Positions 54,498 through 62,935 of a DNA stretch of 64,000 nt are shown piece after piece. Origin of the DNA: Denitrobacterium detoxificans. Its GTDB lineage: Bacteria; Actinomycetota; Coriobacteriia; Coriobacteriales; Eggerthellaceae. Location of the stretch: NCBI RefSeq assembly GCF_001643775.1, contig NZ_CP011402.1, positions 790,001 through 854,000 on the forward strand, given 5' to 3'. A program made the position numbers and the translations under genes. Below the pieces are notes generated by a model. It was given only the letters and a program-made list of their open reading frames with translations. It was not told the DNA's origin and ran no database searches. Within the stretch, counting starts at the first letter, position 1. Every line of letters starts with the position of its first letter.

Positions 54498-56417
54498 ATG
54501 AACATTATCAATATCGGGATTCTTGCCCATGTAGACGCTGGAAAGACAACCTTGACGGAGAGCCTGCTATATGCCAGCGGAGCCATTTCAGAACCGGGGA
54601 GCGTCGAAAAAGGGACAACGAGGACGGACACCATGCTTTTGGAGCGGCAGCGTGGGATTACCATTCAAGCGGCAGTCACTTCCTTCCAGTGGCACAGATG
54701 TAAAGTCAACATTGTGGATACGCCCGGCCACATGGATTTTTTGGCGGAGGTGTACCGCTCTTTGGCTGTTTTAGATGGGGCCATCTTGGTGATCTCCGCT
54801 AAAGATGGCGTGCAGGCCCAGACCCGTATTCTGTTCCATGCCCTGCGGAAAATGAACATTCCCACCGTTATCTTTATCAACAAGATCGACCAGGCTGGCG
54901 TTGATTTGCAGAGCGTGGTTCAGTCTGTTCGGGATAAGCTCTCCGCCGATATTATCATCAAGCAGACGGTGTCGCTGTCCCCGGAAATAGTCCTGGAGGA
55001 AAATACCGACATAGAAGCATGGGATGCGGTCATCGAAAATAACGATAAATTATTGGAAAAGTATATCGCAGGAGAACCAATCAGCCGGGAAAAACTTGTG
55101 CGGGAGGAACAGCGGCGGGTTCAAGACGCCTCCCTGTTCCCGGTCTATTATGGCAGCGCCAAAAAGGGCCTTGGCATTCAACCGTTGATGGATGCGGTGA
55201 CAGGGCTGTTCCAACCGATTGGGGAACAGGGGAGCGCCGCCCTATGCGGCAGCGTTTTCAAGGTGGAGTATACAGATTGCGGCCAGCGGCGTGTCTATCT
55301 ACGGCTATACAGCGGAACGCTGCGCCTGCGGGATACGGTGGCCCTGGCCGGGAGAGAAAAGCTGAAAATCACAGAGATGCGTATTCCATCCAAAGGGGAA
55401 ATTGTTCGGACAGACACCGCTTATCCGGGTGAAATTGTTATCCTTCCCAGCGACAGCGTGAGGTTAAACGATGTATTAGGGGACCCAACCCGGCTCCCTC
55501 GTAAAAGGTGGCGTGAGGACCCCCTCCCCATGCTGCGGACGTCGATTGCGCCGAAAACGGCAGCGCAAAGAGAACGGCTGCTGGACGCTCTTACGCAACT
55601 TGCGGATACTGACCCGCTTTTGCGCTGCGAGGTGGATTCCATCACCCATGAGATCATTCTTTCTTTTTTGGGCCGGGTGCAGTTGGAGGTTGTTTCCGCT
55701 TTGCTGTCGGAAAAATACAAGCTTGAAACAGTGGTAAAGGAACCCACCGTCATTTATATGGAGCGGCCGCTCAAAGCAGCCAGCCACACCATCCATATCG
55801 AGGTGCCGCCCAACCCGTTTTGGGCATCCATCGGACTGTCTGTTACACCACTCCCGCTTGGCTCCGGTGTACAATACGAGAGCCGGGTTTCGCTGGGATA
55901 CTTGAACCAGAGTTTTCAAAACGCTGTCAGGGATGGTATCCGTTACGGGCTGGAGCAGGGCTTGTTCGGCTGGAACGTAACGGACTGTAAGATTTGCTTT
56001 GAATACGGGCTTTATTACAGTCCGGTCAGCACGCCGGCGGACTTCCGCTCATTGGCCCCGATTGTATTGGAACAGGCATTGAAGGAATCAGGGACGCAAC
56101 TGCTGGAACCTTATCTCTCCTTCACCCTCTATGCGCCCCGGGAATATCTTTCCAGGGCTTATCATGATGCACCGAAATACTGTGCCACCATCGAAACGGT
56201 CCAGGTAAAAAAGGATGAAGTTGTCTTTACTGGCGAGATTCCCGCCCGCTGTATACAGGCATACCGTACTGATCTGGCCTTTTACACCAACGGGCAGAGC
56301 GTATGCCTTACAGAACTGAAAGGGTATCAGGCCGCTGTCGGCAAGCCAGTCATCCAGCCCCGCCGTCCAAACAGCCGCCTGGACAAGGTGCGCTATATGT
56401 TTCAGAAGATAATGTAA
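54498..56417 (+). CDS. tet(W): Tetracycline ribosomal protection protein Tet(W)
   Basis: A 639-residue EF-G-like GTPase that releases tetracycline from ribosomes. The G motifs are [12 protein letters not shown] (G1), [12 protein letters not shown] (G3), and [10 protein letters not shown] (G4). The protein matches Tet(W) over its whole length as I know it, with a few conservative differences (for example LLERQRG where the usual form has FLERQRG). Start ATG at 54498 follows TGGAGG; length is exactly that of the family. The base composition is lower in GC than the flanking phage and IS genes, indicating recent transfer. Confidence 0.97.
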   Translation: MNIINIGILAHVDAGKTTLTESLLYASGAISEPGSVEKGTTRTDTMLLERQRGITIQAAVTSFQWHRCKVNIVDTPGHMDFLAEVYRSLAVLDGAILVISAKDGVQAQTRILFHALRKMNIPTVIFINKIDQAGVDLQSVVQSVRDKLSADIIIKQTVSLSPEIVLEENTDIEAWDAVIENNDKLLEKYIAGEPISREKLVREEQRRVQDASLFPVYYGSAKKGLGIQPLMDAVTGLFQPIGEQGSAALCGSVFKVEYTDCGQRRVYLRLYSGTLRLRDTVALAGREKLKITEMRIPSKGEIVRTDTAYPGEIVILPSDSVRLNDVLGDPTRLPRKRWREDPLPMLRTSIAPKTAAQRERLLDALTQLADTDPLLRCEVDSITHEIILSFLGRVQLEVVSALLSEKYKLETVVKEPTVIYMERPLKAASHTIHIEVPPNPFWASIGLSVTPLPLGSGVQYESRVSLGYLNQSFQNAVRDGIRYGLEQGLFGWNVTDCKICFEYGLYYSPVSTPADFRSLAPIVLEQALKESGTQLLEPYLSFTLYAPREYLSRAYHDAPKYCATIETVQVKKDEVVFTGEIPARCIQAYRTDLAFYTNGQSVCLTELKGYQAAVGKPVIQPRRPNSRLDKVRYMFQKIM

Positions 56418-56622
56418 CGTCTTGCGCAATCCAACCGGTCTCAAGCGCGACCTGGAGAAGATAATCCCCGGGTTCGTTACCGTCATCATCGCACGATAGA
56501 CAGAGTGAGCAACCTTTAGAATCAGCAACATAATCACTACCTTGTGACAGCCCACTAACCTCATCGCAGGTTGGTGGGCTGCCTTCATGTTGGCCGCCCA
56601 ATTCTACGAAAGGCGGTACAGC
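56418..56622 (+). other. Junction between tet(W) and phage genes
   Basis: Soon after the tet(W) stop the plus strand reads RNPTGLKRDLEKIIPGF and ends VTVIIAR-stop, which looks like the tail of an interrupted gene. A 14-bp hairpin with one G-U pair (CAGCCCACTAACCT / AGGTTGGTGGGCTG, 56548-56581) precedes the scaffold gene and may be a terminator. Confidence 0.5.
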
Positions 56623-57165
56623 ATGGACGGTGAGACCAATGGCAGCCAGGAAGCCACGCAGGGTGCGCAGGACCAGGCGCAGCAGCAGGGCCAAGAGCAG
56701 CAGGAAACGCAGCAGGGCCAGCAGGAAGTGACCAGCGGCAACGCCCCCGACTACGAGAAGCAGATCGCAGAGCGCGACGAGAAGATCGCGTCCCTGGAGG
56801 CCCAGGTAGCAGAGGCGGCCAAGAACGCCGAGACCGCCGAGCAGCTGCGCGCCGAGATCGCCGAGCTCAAGGCTCAAGGCGAGAGCGACCGGATCGACTT
56901 CAAGCTGCAGCTCGCGGGCGTGCGCAACGTTAAGGCGGCACGTGCGCTCCTCTCCGATCACGGCAACGACGTGGACAAGCTCAAGGAGGCCGAGCCCTGG
57001 CTCTTCGAGGCCACGGGCAAGCACGCCAAGGGCGGCAACTCCGGTGGCACCGGCACGACCGGGCTCCCCAACGCGGGCGCCGCTTCCGACGAGGGTAAGA
57101 CCTTGAAGCACTGGCGCGAGATCGCGGGCCTCACCGACGATGACGACACCAAGAAGGAGGGCTAA
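56623..57165 (+). CDS. Phage capsid scaffolding protein
   Basis: A 180-residue Gln/Glu-rich, highly helical protein. The centre is a coiled coil (KQIAERDEKIASLEAQVAEA), followed by a LKAQGESDRIDFKLQLAGVRN block and a Gly-rich linker. Composition, length and position directly before the major capsid gene are typical of phage scaffolds (DUF4355-like). Start at 56623 follows GAAAGGCGG. It is the first structural gene visible; terminase and portal are absent upstream. Confidence 0.8.
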   Translation: MDGETNGSQEATQGAQDQAQQQGQEQQETQQGQQEVTSGNAPDYEKQIAERDEKIASLEAQVAEAAKNAETAEQLRAEIAELKAQGESDRIDFKLQLAGVRNVKAARALLSDHGNDVDKLKEAEPWLFEATGKHAKGGNSGGTGTTGLPNAGAASDEGKTLKHWREIAGLTDDDDTKKEG

Positions 57166-57168
57166 GAG

Positions 57169-58206
57169 ATGCCTAACAACATCGCATTCGCACGCAACTA
57201 CACCTCGGTGATCGACGAGGTGTACCAGAGGGCGTCCGTCTCGGGCGTGCTCAACTCCGGCCGCCGCATGGTGCGTGCGGGCCACAACGCGAAGGAGATC
57301 CTCATCCCGAAGATCTCGGTCACCGGTCTGGGAAACTACACCCGAAACGTGGGCTACAAGACCGGCGCCATCACCTACGAGTTCGAGACCAAGACCTTCA
57401 ACTACGACCGAGGCATCCGCCTGTTCGCCGACGTGATGGACGTCGAGGAGGCGGGCGTGAACGACTGCTTCGTGGAGGCCGGCGCCGAGCTGCAGCGCAC
57501 GCAGGTGGCGCCGGAGGCCGACGCCTTCACCTTCGCGCAGATCGCCGGGCACACGGGCGTGACCACGGTCTCCGAAAGCTATGCGAGCGCGGACGCCGAG
57601 GACATCCTGGAGGACCTGCGCACCGTGACCTCCGCCATGGACGAGAACCAGGTGACTCTGGGCAGCCGCATCCTGTTCATCACGCCCACGCTCAAGGGCG
57701 TCCTGGACGACTTCTCCTACGCGAACCCGAACCGCTCCAACCGCGTGCTCGAGCGCTTCTCTCGCATCGTGGAGGTCCCGCAGGTGCGCTTCTACACGGC
57801 CATCGACCTGCTCTCCGGCGACGATGACCAGTTCGGCTACCAGAAGCGCGCGGCTACCTATGAGCTGACCACGGACACCGAGGTCGACTCCGGCAAGACG
57901 TACTACACACGCAGCGGCAGTGGCACCTCCGCGAGCCCCTACGTGTACACCGAGGTCGCGAGCCCGCAGAAGGCGAGCCTGGGCACCTACTACGAGATGA
58001 CCACCACGCCCGGCCTGGACATCAACTTCATGGTCGTGGAGCGCAGCGCGGTCATCAAGTTCGACAAGCACGTGGCGAGCCGCGTGTTCTCCCCGGACGA
58101 GCTCGAGGCGCTGGACAGCTACATGATGAAGTACCGCAAGTACGGCATCGTGGAGCTCTTCGACAACAAGCTCGACGGCGTGTACGTCTCGGCCTCCACG
58201 GAGTAG
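57169..58206 (+). CDS. Phage major capsid protein
   Basis: A 345-residue HK97-like capsid protein. N-terminal arm (NNIAFARNYTSVIDEVYQRAS), the P-domain (TFNYDRGIRLFADVMDVEEAG), and a C-terminal GLDINFMVVERSAVIKFDKH. An inserted segment near 57860-58000 reads TYELTTDTEVDSGKTYYTRS then YTEVASPQKASLGTYYEM. This is a common surface-exposed insertion in actinobacterial and clostridial phage proteins and likely forms a capsid decoration. It follows the scaffold by 3 bp. Confidence 0.88.
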   Translation: MPNNIAFARNYTSVIDEVYQRASVSGVLNSGRRMVRAGHNAKEILIPKISVTGLGNYTRNVGYKTGAITYEFETKTFNYDRGIRLFADVMDVEEAGVNDCFVEAGAELQRTQVAPEADAFTFAQIAGHTGVTTVSESYASADAEDILEDLRTVTSAMDENQVTLGSRILFITPTLKGVLDDFSYANPNRSNRVLERFSRIVEVPQVRFYTAIDLLSGDDDQFGYQKRAATYELTTDTEVDSGKTYYTRSGSGTSASPYVYTEVASPQKASLGTYYEMTTTPGLDINFMVVERSAVIKFDKHVASRVFSPDELEALDSYMMKYRKYGIVELFDNKLDGVYVSASTE

Positions 58207-58208
58207 CC

Positions 58209-58547
58209 GTGGCGTCCACCGTGACATACGAGTTCTACTCGCAGACCTATGGGGGCGGTCTCTCTGAGGCCGCCTTCGCGGCATCTCTTCCCATCGCGGA
58301 CAGCCACGTGAAGTGGCTCTGCGCCGCGAAGGGCGCGACGACCACCTGCAACGTGTTCAAGCGCGCCGTGTGCGCCGCCGTCGACGCCTTCGCCGAGTAC
58401 GGCGCGGGCGAGGTCGGCGGGTTCCAGATCGGTGAGTTCTCGGTCAAGAACTACGCGAGCCAGCAGACGACCGGCGAGGAGCTGGCGACGGCCGCCGCGC
58501 TGCGGGAGCTAGGGCTCTCCGGTATGGCGTTCACGGGGGTGTGCTGA
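58209..58547 (+). CDS. Phage head-tail connector protein
   Basis: A 112-residue protein starting with GTG just after the capsid gene. Its helical composition and position match head-completion (Gp6-like) connectors, but no specific motif is recognised. The stop overlaps the next ATG (TGATG). Confidence 0.6.
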   Translation: MASTVTYEFYSQTYGGGLSEAAFAASLPIADSHVKWLCAAKGATTTCNVFKRAVCAAVDAFAEYGAGEVGGFQIGEFSVKNYASQQTTGEELATAAALRELGLSGMAFTGVC

Positions 58548-58873
58548 TGAGGTCGATCCGCCCGATACCGCGCTCGGCGCTGCCCGACACGATGACCGTG
58601 CGTGCGCCACTTCCCGACGGAACCTACGACGAGCCAGAACTCATCTGCAACGTGCGGTTCGAGCGAACACAGAAGGTCTCGGACGACGACCACAGGAGCG
58701 CAGACGCCGGAGGCGGGACCGTCTTCGTCGACGCGGTCAACTCCATCGGCGCGTTCGAGGTGGTGGCGGGATCGAGGGTGGCCGTTGGCGGCCGATCCAT
58801 GTACGTGGCCGAGTCGCACGCCTGCTGCGACCTATTCGGGCGCGTGCACCACTGGGAACTCAAGGTGAGGTGA
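58547..58873 (+). CDS. Phage head-closure / minor capsid protein
   Basis: A 108-residue beta-rich protein (SIRPIPRSALPDTMTVRAPLPDG, then GGTVFVDAVNS). Position and length resemble head-tail stopper proteins. It starts on the ATG that overlaps the previous stop. Confidence 0.55.
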   Translation: MRSIRPIPRSALPDTMTVRAPLPDGTYDEPELICNVRFERTQKVSDDDHRSADAGGGTVFVDAVNSIGAFEVVAGSRVAVGGRSMYVAESHACCDLFGRVHHWELKVR

Positions 58874-58879
58874 TTCTCC

Positions 58880-59266
58880 TTGCAGCTTTCGTTTCTTATC
58901 GCAAAGGCCCTGCTAGAGGGCGACTTCGCAAGCTACTTCGCAAGTGTTCCGTCGGCGGCCGACGACCCCGAGCCCATCGTCGTGCGCGAGGGAAGGTTCG
59001 AGCGCGAGGCGCGGATGGAGGACGAGGAGCGCGGGACCGTGACTGTCGCCGTGCTCGTCGTGCGCGACGTCGAGGCCCAGGCCGAGGAGGACGCCCAGGC
59101 CTGCGAGCGCTGGATCCGCGCCTACGGCTGGGAGCCGGTCGCCGAGAACGGCAGCTGGCGCATCTGCGGCCTGGACACGACTGCGCCTGCCTTCAAGGAG
59201 CGCGACGGGTCCGGCCGCTTCGTTTACGAGTTCGACGTGAGGCTTACGGTGGTGAGGAGCCTATGA
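58880..59266 (+). CDS. Phage neck/tail-completion protein
   Basis: A 128-residue protein with a TTG start. Mixed alpha/beta composition with REGRFEREARMEDEERGTV and a C-terminal beta strand. In siphoviruses this slot holds the tail completion or minor capsid protein. Its end overlaps the next gene by 4 bp. Confidence 0.55.
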   Translation: MQLSFLIAKALLEGDFASYFASVPSAADDPEPIVVREGRFEREARMEDEERGTVTVAVLVVRDVEAQAEEDAQACERWIRAYGWEPVAENGSWRICGLDTTAPAFKERDGSGRFVYEFDVRLTVVRSL

Positions 59267-59412
59267 GCGACAAGACCAGGCGCGTTAACAATGCTGGGCG
59301 CACGCCAGAGCCCGTGGTGAAGCGGGCAAAGCCCTTCGGCAAGGACGACCGCGCGGCCCGCGAGTCGCAGCGGCGGGCATCCTCCTACGGGAGAGCGAGG
59401 GGCAACGCATGA
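59263..59412 (+). CDS. Small basic phage protein
   Basis: A 49-residue, strongly basic protein (NNAGRTPEPVVKRAKPFGKD). Its start overlaps the previous gene and its end overlaps the Dit gene by 4 bp. It occupies the position where major tail and tape-measure genes are expected. Confidence 0.5.
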   Translation: MSDKTRRVNNAGRTPEPVVKRAKPFGKDDRAARESQRRASSYGRARGNA

Positions 59413-60128
59413 GGTCGATCGTCTACGCTGGCAACGACTTCTCCGACGTCTGCAGCGCGGAGGTTGTCGCAAGGTCCGCGAACCCCATCATCGCCGAGTA
59501 CATGCGCGTCCCCGGCCGTGCCGGGGCGCTGCTCGTCACGGGCTACATCCCGCCGGTCGACGTGACCGTGCGGCTCTTCATGGACATGGGCTACAACCCA
59601 GGCTTCACCGGCATGGCGCAGATGCGGGCCAAGGTGCGCCGCTGGCTGTCGTGGCCCGGCGGCGGCAACCTGATACTTCCCGACGACCCGGAGATCGAGT
59701 ACCGCGACGTGATCCTCGTCGGCGCGGCCGACTGGTCAAACCTCTTCGAGGACGGCGAGTGCCAGCTGACGTTCACCCTGTTCGACCCCATTGGGTGGGG
59801 CGCCGAGCGCGTGGAGCGCACGGCCCGCTTCGACGTGGGCGGCAACTGGCCGACTCTGCCCGAGATCCGGCTCGTGGCGGCTGCCGGCTCCTACCTGCAG
59901 GTGTCGGTACCGGCGATCGGGCGCGGCATCCGCGTGGACTACGAGTTCTCCGGCGGCGAGGCCGTGGTCGTCGACTGCCAGGGCGAGACGGTGCGCATCA
60001 ACGACAACGATGCTCGTGACTGCGTGGCGCTTGCGAGCGACTTCTTCGCGCTGGAGCCTGGCGAGGCGATCCTTTCGACGTCCAACTGCACCTATGTGGA
60101 GACGCGCTTCTCCGAGAGGTGGGCGTGA
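59409..60128 (+). CDS. Phage distal tail protein (Dit)
   Basis: A 239-residue protein matching distal tail proteins of Siphoviridae: the N-terminal half builds a hexameric ring at the tail tip (RSIVYAGNDFSDVCS, DVTVRLFMDMG) and the second half is a galectin-like domain (GECQLTFTLFDPIGWG). Its stop overlaps the Tal gene start (TGATG). Confidence 0.8.
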   Translation: MRSIVYAGNDFSDVCSAEVVARSANPIIAEYMRVPGRAGALLVTGYIPPVDVTVRLFMDMGYNPGFTGMAQMRAKVRRWLSWPGGGNLILPDDPEIEYRDVILVGAADWSNLFEDGECQLTFTLFDPIGWGAERVERTARFDVGGNWPTLPEIRLVAAAGSYLQVSVPAIGRGIRVDYEFSGGEAVVVDCQGETVRINDNDARDCVALASDFFALEPGEAILSTSNCTYVETRFSERWA

Positions 60129-61348
60129 TGGCGAGCATGGTGCCGACGCTCTACTGGTTCGACCGCTGGGACGAGCGAATCGGCCTCCTACGCGTTGTCG
60201 GCGAGCTCGTGCACACCGAGGAGCTGAACGGCGAGGACACGCTCGAGTTCAGCAGCTACGATGTGCCGGCAAAGGGCGACCGCTTGCTTTGGCTCGACGG
60301 TGAGACCTGGCGCGAGCACGTGGTCGTGAGGACCGAGGAGCCGCTCGAGGGGCTCTGCTCCGTCTACGCCGAATCTTCCCTCTGCGAGATGCTCGACGAC
60401 TTCATCGAGGAGGCGCAGCTAGTCTCGCGCACGGCGCGGCAGGCGCTGACGGCGGTGCTCGCGCCGACGAGATGGTCGATTGCGTACTGCGCATCCCTTG
60501 GAACCGCCGGGGCGCTCATCTACCACCAGAACGCACTCTGGGCGCTCCGGCGCGTCGCCGAGGTTTGGGGCGGCGAGGTTACGCCGGTCATCACGGTTGC
60601 GAACGGGCGCGTGGCATCGAGGGCGATCCGCCTGGACGAGGAGCGTGGCGAGTGGCGCGGGCTGCGCTTCACCTACGGCAAGAACATGGCCGGATGCACG
60701 CGCACGGTGCTCGAGCAGGACGTGTACACGGCGCTCTACGGCTTCGGGGCGGGCCTGCCCTTCACCGACGAGGATGGCAACTACAAGGCCGGGTACCGGC
60801 GCAAGCTGACCTTCGGGGACATCAACGGCGGGCTGAACTACGTGGCCGACGAGAGCGCCAAGCTGGTCTGGGGCCGCTGGAACGCGGACCGCACGGCAAA
60901 GGTGCACAGCTTCGGCCAGGTTACGTTCTCGGAGGTCACCGAGCCCGAGAGGCTATTGGCGCTGACCAGGCGTGCGCTTGCGGAGGCCTCGCAGCCCAAG
61001 GTGAGCTACGAGGTGGACGTGGCGGCGCTCGACGGCGACGACGCCGACCTGGGCGACACCGTGGCCGTCGTCGACACGTCGCGCGACCCCGAGTGGCGGC
61101 TTACCGCCCGCGTGGTGCGGCGCGTGCGGACCTTCGGCGAGCAGGTGGTGGCGCGGGTGACGATCGGAACTGTGGAGCCCGTGGACTACGCGCAGGTGAG
61201 CGCCCTTGCGGCCGACGTGGCCACGCTGAGGGATGACGTTGTTGGTATCGACGGCAACCTGACCACGGCGGCCTCGGTGACCGTTGTGGAGAACACCGTG
61301 ACCACGGCGATCGACGACCTGGACGAGCTGGCGGACCTGGACTTCTAA
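60128..61348 (+). CDS. Phage tail-associated endopeptidase-like protein (Tal)
   Basis: A 406-residue tail-tip protein of the prophage endopeptidase tail family: YWFDRWDERIGLLRVVGEL, a central block with TRWSIAYCASLGTAGALIYHQNALWALRRVAE, and a coiled-coil-like C-terminus (ALAADVATLRDDVVGIDGN). It follows Dit as in most siphophages and would form the tail spike tip. Confidence 0.75.
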   Translation: MASMVPTLYWFDRWDERIGLLRVVGELVHTEELNGEDTLEFSSYDVPAKGDRLLWLDGETWREHVVVRTEEPLEGLCSVYAESSLCEMLDDFIEEAQLVSRTARQALTAVLAPTRWSIAYCASLGTAGALIYHQNALWALRRVAEVWGGEVTPVITVANGRVASRAIRLDEERGEWRGLRFTYGKNMAGCTRTVLEQDVYTALYGFGAGLPFTDEDGNYKAGYRRKLTFGDINGGLNYVADESAKLVWGRWNADRTAKVHSFGQVTFSEVTEPERLLALTRRALAEASQPKVSYEVDVAALDGDDADLGDTVAVVDTSRDPEWRLTARVVRRVRTFGEQVVARVTIGTVEPVDYAQVSALAADVATLRDDVVGIDGNLTTAASVTVVENTVTTAIDDLDELADLDF

Positions 61349-61399
61349 TCTGTGACGCGGGCGGATGCTCTTCTCGGCAACTACGGCGAGGAGGGCGGC

Positions 61400-62932
61400 A
61401 TGCTCGACGGTTACGGACTTCACACGATGATATGGGACTCGGCGGACGAGCGGCTGGGCGAATTCCTGGTGGCATCGCCCGCCGATGCGAACGGGCGCGG
61501 CTTGGAGCTGCACGTGCGGCAGGGCGGCGCTGCGGCGGACCTGACCGGCGCGGAGGTCTACTTCCTCTGGCGGCACAAGATGGCCGGCACGCGCGGGTGC
61601 GAGCCGATGACGGAGATCGACGCCTCGCTCGGGCAGTTCGTCGTGTACTACCCGGCCGCCATGCAGGAGGCCGAGGGCGCTGTGGACGCCCAGTTCATGG
61701 TGAGCTGGGGCGACAAGAGCATTTCGACCCGCGCGTTTACGATCCGCGTGGAGCCCGTCATCATCGGCGGCACCGAGAGCGAGGACGGTTTCACCCTGTT
61801 CGTGGAGACCATCAAGCGTTACGAGGGCGTGATCGAGATAACCACGGCGGCGGCTGACGCGGCGAACGAGGCCGCCGAGGCGGCGAGCGATGCGGCGGAC
61901 AGTGCGACGGCGGTTGCTAACGCGATCCAGGCGGCCGCGCAGCGCGGCGACTACGACGGGGCCGACGGCGCGGACGGTTTCAGCCCGACGGCCACCATCA
62001 CGCAGACCGCAGAGGGCGCGACCATCACCATCACCGACAAGAGCGGAACCACGACCGCCAATGTCTCCAAGGGCGTGAAGGGCGACAAGGGCGACACCGG
62101 AGACGTCGGCCCGCAGGGACCGAAGGGAGACGCCGGCGAGCAGGGGCCACAGGGCATCCAGGGCTTGACCGGACCGCAGGGCCCGAAGGGAGACACCGGG
62201 GAGACCGGTGCCACGGGGCCGCAGGGACCCAAGGGCGACACGGGCGCGACCGGTTCCCAGGGCATCCAGGGCGAGACCGGCGCGACGGGACCGCAGGGGC
62301 CGAAGGGCGACACGGGAGACACCGGCGCCACCGGTCCGACCGGGCCGCAAGGACCCAAAGGCGACAAGGGCGACACCGGTGACACCGGGCCGCAGGGCCC
62401 GAAGGGCGACACCGGCGACACGGGACCCCAGGGCTTGGCCGGTCCAGCCGGCGCTGACGGCGTCTCCTGCACGCACTCCTGGGACGGCTCGGTGCTTACG
62501 GTGACGAGCGCGTCGGGCACGAGCTCGGCCGACCTGCGCGGGCCGCAAGGCATCCAGGGAATCCAGGGAGCCACCGGACCACAGGGCGAGACGGGGCCGA
62601 AGGGCGACACCGGCGAGACTGGCGCCACGGGACCACAGGGGCCGAAGGGAGACACCGGCGACGACGGCACAAACGCCACGATCACCGGCGCAAGCGCGAC
62701 GATCGACGCGAGCACAGGCACGCCATCGGTGAGCGTCACGCTGGGCGGCACGGCGTCTGCCAGGACGTTCGCCTTTGCGTTCCACAACCTCAAGGGCGCG
62801 ACGGGCGCTACCGGTCCGCAAGGGCCGCAGGGTCCCGCCGGCACGACGCCGGACCTCTCCGCCTACGCCACCAAGCAGTACGTGGACGATGCCATCGCGG
62901 CGCTCGCCAATCTCGAAGAGGAAGAGTTTTAG
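61400..62932 (+). CDS. Baseplate upper protein with collagen-like fibre
   Basis: A 510-residue protein. The N-terminal roughly 170 residues resemble the baseplate upper protein (BppU) domain ([18 protein letters not shown]). From about residue 220 an extended collagen-like run of G-x-y triplets ([18 protein letters not shown] type) continues for more than 200 residues, broken by a short folded block ([20 protein letters not shown]). Such triple-helical fibres trimerise phage receptor-binding proteins. ATG at 61400 follows GGAGGG; an upstream GTG at 61352 is less likely. Confidence 0.8.
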   Translation: MLDGYGLHTMIWDSADERLGEFLVASPADANGRGLELHVRQGGAAADLTGAEVYFLWRHKMAGTRGCEPMTEIDASLGQFVVYYPAAMQEAEGAVDAQFMVSWGDKSISTRAFTIRVEPVIIGGTESEDGFTLFVETIKRYEGVIEITTAAADAANEAAEAASDAADSATAVANAIQAAAQRGDYDGADGADGFSPTATITQTAEGATITITDKSGTTTANVSKGVKGDKGDTGDVGPQGPKGDAGEQGPQGIQGLTGPQGPKGDTGETGATGPQGPKGDTGATGSQGIQGETGATGPQGPKGDTGDTGATGPTGPQGPKGDKGDTGDTGPQGPKGDTGDTGPQGLAGPAGADGVSCTHSWDGSVLTVTSASGTSSADLRGPQGIQGIQGATGPQGETGPKGDTGETGATGPQGPKGDTGDDGTNATITGASATIDASTGTPSVSVTLGGTASARTFAFAFHNLKGATGATGPQGPQGPAGTTPDLSAYATKQYVDDAIAALANLEEEEF

Positions 62933-62935
62933 GCC

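Noticed and set aside
56350-58284. Long minus-strand open frame (644 codons) opposite phage scaffold and capsid genes
   Set aside because: It mirrors GC-rich codon bias of the plus-strand phage genes, has low-complexity Val/Leu/Arg/His composition, and no ribosome-binding site. The plus strand has clear phage proteins.
62080-62930. Possible CRISPR-like or minisatellite array
   Set aside because: The repeats are codon-phased collagen triplets inside an open frame with irregular spacing, and no constant repeat/spacer structure exists. I saw no CRISPR array in the window.
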